64,000 nt of DNA from Azadirachta indica (Eukaryota > Streptophyta > Magnoliopsida > Sapindales > Meliaceae). The stretch's first letter is position 1. Every line of letters begins with the position of its first letter. The position numbers and the translations under genes are program-made. Of the stretch, positions 60,375-64,000 are shown one piece after another. The stretch lies in contig CM040449.1 in assembly GCA_022749755.1 (NCBI GenBank), positions 6,839,157-6,903,156 of the forward strand, in the 5' to 3' direction. Under the pieces are notes generated by a model. That model did no database searches and had not been told where the DNA came from. It worked only from the letters and a program-made list of their open reading frames with translations.

Positions 60375-61618
60375 GTGATTGATATTTTGAGCATGTAATG
60401 GTATAACCATCAAAGAAAATTATGGTTGAGCAAAATTTGTGGTTTGGATGTTGAAACTATTGTCTTCAGTTGAGGGCCTTACTTGAATTGATGAATCTTA
60501 CAATCTCCAAGAAAATGGGAAAATTGTTTGTCGGGAGGTAACATAAAAGTGTCAAGTTGTGGGCACAAGTTCTTGCGTAAAGGAATCCAGACTTGGATGC
60601 AATACTTGAAGGCGCAGAAGTTAATGATTGGTAGACTAGAAAGTGGTCATTTTGTCTTTAACCCAGAAAATAAGTCATTCATCGCCGTTAGTAATAATAT
60701 TATTATTTATAATTAGTTTTTGAGGCAAGAGGTTCGGTTTCGAAATGGTCGAGACGTGTCGTAAGCACGCGTAATAAGTTGAACAATTATTTTCAACGGG
60801 GAGGGACCAAAAGTTCACATTGGGAGAAGTTGTGTTCTTGGGCCAGTCACTGGGGGTTCTGAAGCCACTTGTACCCAGTTTTAGATTCTCGTTAATTTGA
60901 TTGAATTCACGATCATCCATCTTGAAATTCCAATGTTAGCGTGCCACCAATAAAAAAACTCAAAGCTGTATTTTCATTTCGCTTCTTTGCACATTCAGCA
61001 GCTGTAGCATAAATCAGTAATCTTCTTTTTCAGTTCCCTTCATCACCTGTCTCTCTTTAACTTTGTTACTCCCATCCACCAACTTACCCGGTTACTATTA
61101 GTTTGATTGATAATTCTACCTTATCAATTTGTTTAAATGATAAAAAAGTTTTAAAATTCTTGACATGAAGAAATTTGTAATATGTTAAGCAAGTCACATA
61201 ACAAACGCTCATCTAATCATCTCAAGCTTTCAGCAGAGGATTGAATTCGTGAGCCTTTCTCAGCACTGCGCCAAGCAAATTCAGTTAAATTATAAGCAGC
61301 ATTTGCCCATACAAAGGATTCAAATAAATAACTGTACAAACCCGCTTTCTCTCTGAACCAGGAAAAAGAATTCATCAATCACAATTAACATCATGAAGTT
61401 GATCTGTACATTCAAGGCTTTTGTGAGGAGGATATAGGGATTTCTCAAAGACTTAAACATCTCCTTGAATATGGGCATCAAAATCAGTTTTGTAAACTTC
61501 CTTTCCAACGAACTTCCTCGTCTTCTACGTACCATGATCAATGTTGAACATTGTTACGAACATAACCAATCTCGGATGTGCACAGAAGAATGACTGAGAG
61601 TTTATAAGAGACCTGGTA
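60375..61618. other. spacer between convergent DIC and REN1 genes
   Basis: Probably the two 3' UTRs plus short intergenic DNA. Short open frames such as 60528-60716 resemble no known protein. Confidence 0.5.
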
Positions 61619-64000
61619 TCATCTGGAGAAAGTTCGAGTGGTCATTTGAGATTGGCCTCCTAATGCTCGAGGTTTATCCATATCATAGGAAACATGACCT
61701 TCAGATTTTCCTCTGTCCAAGGTTTGAGGGCGTGAGCCTTCAGAACTTTTACCTCCATCCGCGTTCTGGGACGAATGCCTATTTGATTTCCTCGACTTTT
61801 CCCAATTTTGCATTGATTGGCCTTCCATTCCCGCTCCTCTGTCCTGGTTTGGAAGTGATTGGCTACAATCAGGTTCTCTACATTTTTCTGATTGTGAACT
61901 AGACTGAACTTCTGATCCTTGAGACTTGTCTACAATCTGTTGGGATTCTGATCCTCTACCTTTATCTTGGCCGCGGCTAGCTTGAGCAGAACCTCGGCTT
62001 TTATCCATAGTTTGGAGCTCATTTGCTATCTGAGTACGCCGTTCTTTCAGAAAATTCAGACGGGTTGTCAACTTTGTCAGTGCAGAAGTAGTAGAGTTAC
62101 TTCCCTGAGGTGCGAACAAACAAACAGGTGTTAAACTATCTAACATAAAATAAAATGGATGCTAGAAGCCATGTCGGCCATTTTTAAATCAAAAAAGCAA
62201 TGGACCCATCAAGAAAATTCATATATCTACCCTCATAAGTCTTCACCCATCATCCCAAAACCAAAAATGTTATTGAGACAATTTTTTTTTTGCTTTTGTT
62301 AATAGCAATGTCAATCCTCTACAACTTGAACATTCTAAACAATCAACAAAATAATCTCACTTGTTATGAAATAATAAGACAAAATACATTCCATAAGATA
62401 TGATGATATTAAGATGACAGAAATTGCATTCCCTTGGTGCTCCAAAAACTGAAAGTTATAACATTCTTGGATTCAAATTGAAGTTGTTGAAGAAATAAAA
62501 TTATATTGATCTCTTTTAAATTATAAACTAAGTGTATAAACATGCCTTTATATAAGATAAATAATAAAACATCATAAATTCGAAATCCTCATAAATTTAA
62601 TAATCCTCATGAACTTAGAACTCTTAACAAATTAGGAAAAAACTAGTAATAAATCTAATTTAATTCTAACACTTCCCCTCAAACTTAATATGCTAGAGTA
62701 AACTTGAGTTTGGAAGATAATGTATTTAAGAAGAAAATTCCAAAACATCGAAAAATAGAAGAAAACCACTTATGCCTTCAAGAGGCGATCTTATATCTTT
62801 AAAGAGGTAAGAAATACTTTATTATACCTTTTTATAAGCAAGAAAAATACTTGACTATACCTTTTTCTAGGCAAGAGAAATACTGGAATGTGCTTTTGCC
62901 TTTTTTTATGCAAAAAATACTTGACAGTATCTTTTTTTAGGTGAAATACTTAATTGTGCCTTTTTTTTATGCGAGAAATATTTAATTGTGCTTTTTTTTA
63001 AATGAGAAATACAGACTGTGCCTTTTTCTAGGTGAGAAATATTGACTGTACCTTTTTCTCTAGACAAAAAATATTTAACTGTGTCTTGTGCCTTTTCATA
63101 AGTGAATAATACTGATTATGCCTTTCTATAGGTAAGGAATGCCTTTTATGGGTGAGTAGTAGGAGATAAACGAGCAATCATATCAAGAACCAGGAACCTA
63201 TGAACAATACACGACAGTACTGTAAACAGTATCAATAAACAGTTCTCTGAACAGTAAACAGTATTCATAAACAGTTTTCTAAATAGTATCCATCAATAGT
63301 ACCCTAACTAAATTAGAGTTCTTAAACTTGTTCTCTCTTTCTTTTCTCCCTTTTTTTTAAAGTTTCTAGAATTTTTTTTCTATTCCTAAAAAAGAGAATC
63401 ATATTCATGCTCAGTAATTAACTTATAAAATAGCACATCATCAGTATAAAAAATTTTTTAATACGACTTTTAAACTTAAGATCAAACTTGTTACCTTATA
63501 AGGTAGCACATCATCGCTATAAACAATTTTTTGATACGACTTTCAAATTTAAGATCAAACCTATTTTGATATCATGTTGAAGAAAATAAAATTATATTGA
63601 ACTCTTTTAAATTATAAACTATGTATATAGATAAACCTTTATATGGGATGAAATAATAAAGTAACATAAATTAGGAATTCTCATAAACTTAATAATCCTC
63701 ATGAATTTAGAATCCTTAATAAATTAGGGAAAAACTAGTAATAAGTCTAATTTTAATTATAGCAGAAGTATTATTTTATCAATTAAACTAACTTCGTAAC
63801 AAAACATACCTCACTCTTTGAGGCAGATTTCTTGGAATTTACTGGAGCAGCAGGCCTGGAGTTGGAAGTAGTATGTAATGAATCCACCTGTGGCTGGTTT
63901 TGAGGTGGATGCTTTTGTGGCAAAGAAGTTGATTCCCCTTTTTTCTCATTTTCACTTTCTGCTGTTCCATCCAGATTCAAATCCTGCTGTGCCAAAATGT
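61619..64000 (-). CDS. REN1: Rho GTPase-activating protein REN1-like, 3' end (partial)
   Basis: The last two coding exons are visible on the minus strand: 64000-63810 (running off the edge; frame LAQQDLNLDGTAESE, ending SASKSE) and 62104-61619 (162 codons with stop). The join is GT-AG in phase 0. The final exon starts GSNSTTSALTKLTTRLNFL then KERRTQIANELQTMDKSRG, a helical block I recognise from the C-terminus of plant REN1-type RhoGAPs. A Ser/Gln/Lys/Asp-rich tail with degenerate ~20-residue repeats (QTMDKSRG, IVDKSQGSE, NQDRGAGMEGQ, TLDRGKSEG, DMDKPRALGGQ) ends the protein. PH and RhoGAP domains would lie upstream, outside the window. REN1 restrains ROP1 GTPase signalling at pollen tube tips. 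The 1.7 kb last intron contains an LTR element. Confidence 0.85.
62485..62671 (-). repeat. 3' LTR of the intronic element
   Basis: Highly similar to 63575-63764, with several substitutions and small indels by eye (e.g. attgatctc versus attgaactc). It is 3' in element orientation because the polypurine tract abuts it. Confidence 0.85.
62672..62684 (-). other. polypurine tract of the intronic LTR element
   Basis: GTTTGAGGGGAAG on the minus strand lies immediately before the 3' LTR, the expected place for plus-strand DNA priming. Confidence 0.7.
62800..63160. repeat. degenerate ~35-bp tandem repeats inside the LTR element
   Basis: About ten divergent copies of a unit resembling gagaaatacttgactgtgcc followed by tttttctaggt, varying from about 30 to 45 bases. 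Confidence 0.8.
63422..63563. repeat. 73-bp tandem duplication next to the primer binding site
   Basis: Two adjacent copies starting cttataaaatagcacatcat (63422) and cttataaggtagcacatcat (63495), each continuing through atacgactt and aagatcaaac, with scattered substitutions. Confidence 0.85.
63560..63574 (-). other. primer binding site of the intronic LTR element
   Basis: TGATATCAAAATAGG on the minus strand directly follows the 5' LTR and resembles the tRNA-iMet-complementary TGGTATCAGAGCAGG, with a few mismatches. Confidence 0.6.
63575..63764 (-). repeat. 5' LTR of the intronic element
   Basis: Direct repeat of 62485-62671. It is followed, in element orientation, by the primer-binding-site-like sequence at 63560-63574. 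Confidence 0.85.

Larger units (their letters stand above)
62480..63769 (-). mobile_element. non-autonomous LTR retrotransposon (TRIM-like) in REN1 intron
   Basis: Two direct terminal repeats (62485-62671 and 63575-63764, ~188 bases) bound a 1280-base element flanked by the 5-bp target duplication GAAGT (62480-62484 and 63765-63769). On the minus strand the LTR runs TGTT...AACA (the 3' copy; the 5' copy starts TGCT). The first LTR is followed by TGATATCAAAATAGG, resembling the tRNA-iMet primer site TGGTATCAGAGC. The purine tract GTTTGAGGGGAAG precedes the second LTR. The ~900-base interior is non-coding and full of tandem repeats. Orientation is the same as REN1. Confidence 0.85.

Noticed and set aside
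1..64000. CRISPR arrays, operons, phage or other prokaryotic systems
   Set aside because: All gene structures are eukaryotic, with spliced plant genes; the tandem repeats seen are microsatellites or retroelement repeats without unique spacers.

Overview
The window is nuclear DNA from a flowering plant, almost certainly a woody or herbaceous eudicot. Genes have many short exons with GT-AG introns, sit in AT-rich intergenic DNA full of microsatellites, and encode plant-specific families: an AHL factor, a chloroplast beta carbonic anhydrase, a PELPK cell-wall protein and a REN1-type RhoGAP. I read exon structures by hand, matching splice sites to reading frame. Genus is not determinable here; the proteins look like those of rosids, possibly Sapindales such as citrus, which is a weak inference.

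Left part (1-11 kb): the first 20 codons of a gene running off the left edge (minus strand), two related terminal-inverted-repeat elements in tandem (1.2-3.2 kb), a possible solo LTR, then a seven-exon PWWP-domain gene (5.7-7.7 kb) and a long gene-free stretch.

Gene-dense block (11-26 kb, all plus strand): a two-exon bHLH transcription factor; a nine-exon chloroplast-type beta carbonic anhydrase (303 aa); a 13-exon AP-4 adaptor mu subunit (451 aa) with one GC-AG intron; a PELPK-type secreted proline-rich protein whose C-terminal part is displaced by frameshifts; and an intronless AT-hook factor matching AHL17.

Middle (26-50 kb): 5 kb of microsatellite-rich DNA, a small two-helix membrane protein, the 11-exon deubiquitinase UBP16 on the minus strand (1140 aa, MYND finger plus USP domain), an interstitial CCCTAA array, and a four-exon universal stress protein.

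Right part (50-64 kb): an intronless AED3-like aspartic protease, a DUF7870 membrane-anchored protein on the minus strand, a tRNA-Ser(GCU) gene with two stem mismatches, an intronless mitochondrial dicarboxylate carrier (DIC/UCP5 type), and the 3' end of a REN1 RhoGAP gene. The last REN1 intron holds a complete 1.28 kb non-autonomous LTR element with a 5-bp target duplication.

The order AP4M - UBP16 - DIC - REN1 is the order I recall for Arabidopsis At4g24550-At4g24580, so this is a conserved chromosome segment with extra genes interspersed. The genes are ordinary housekeeping and regulatory loci and do not form a pathway. I found no new multi-gene system. The most notable structures are the intronic TRIM-like element with nested tandem repeats, the tandem TIR pair, and the decaying PELPK gene.
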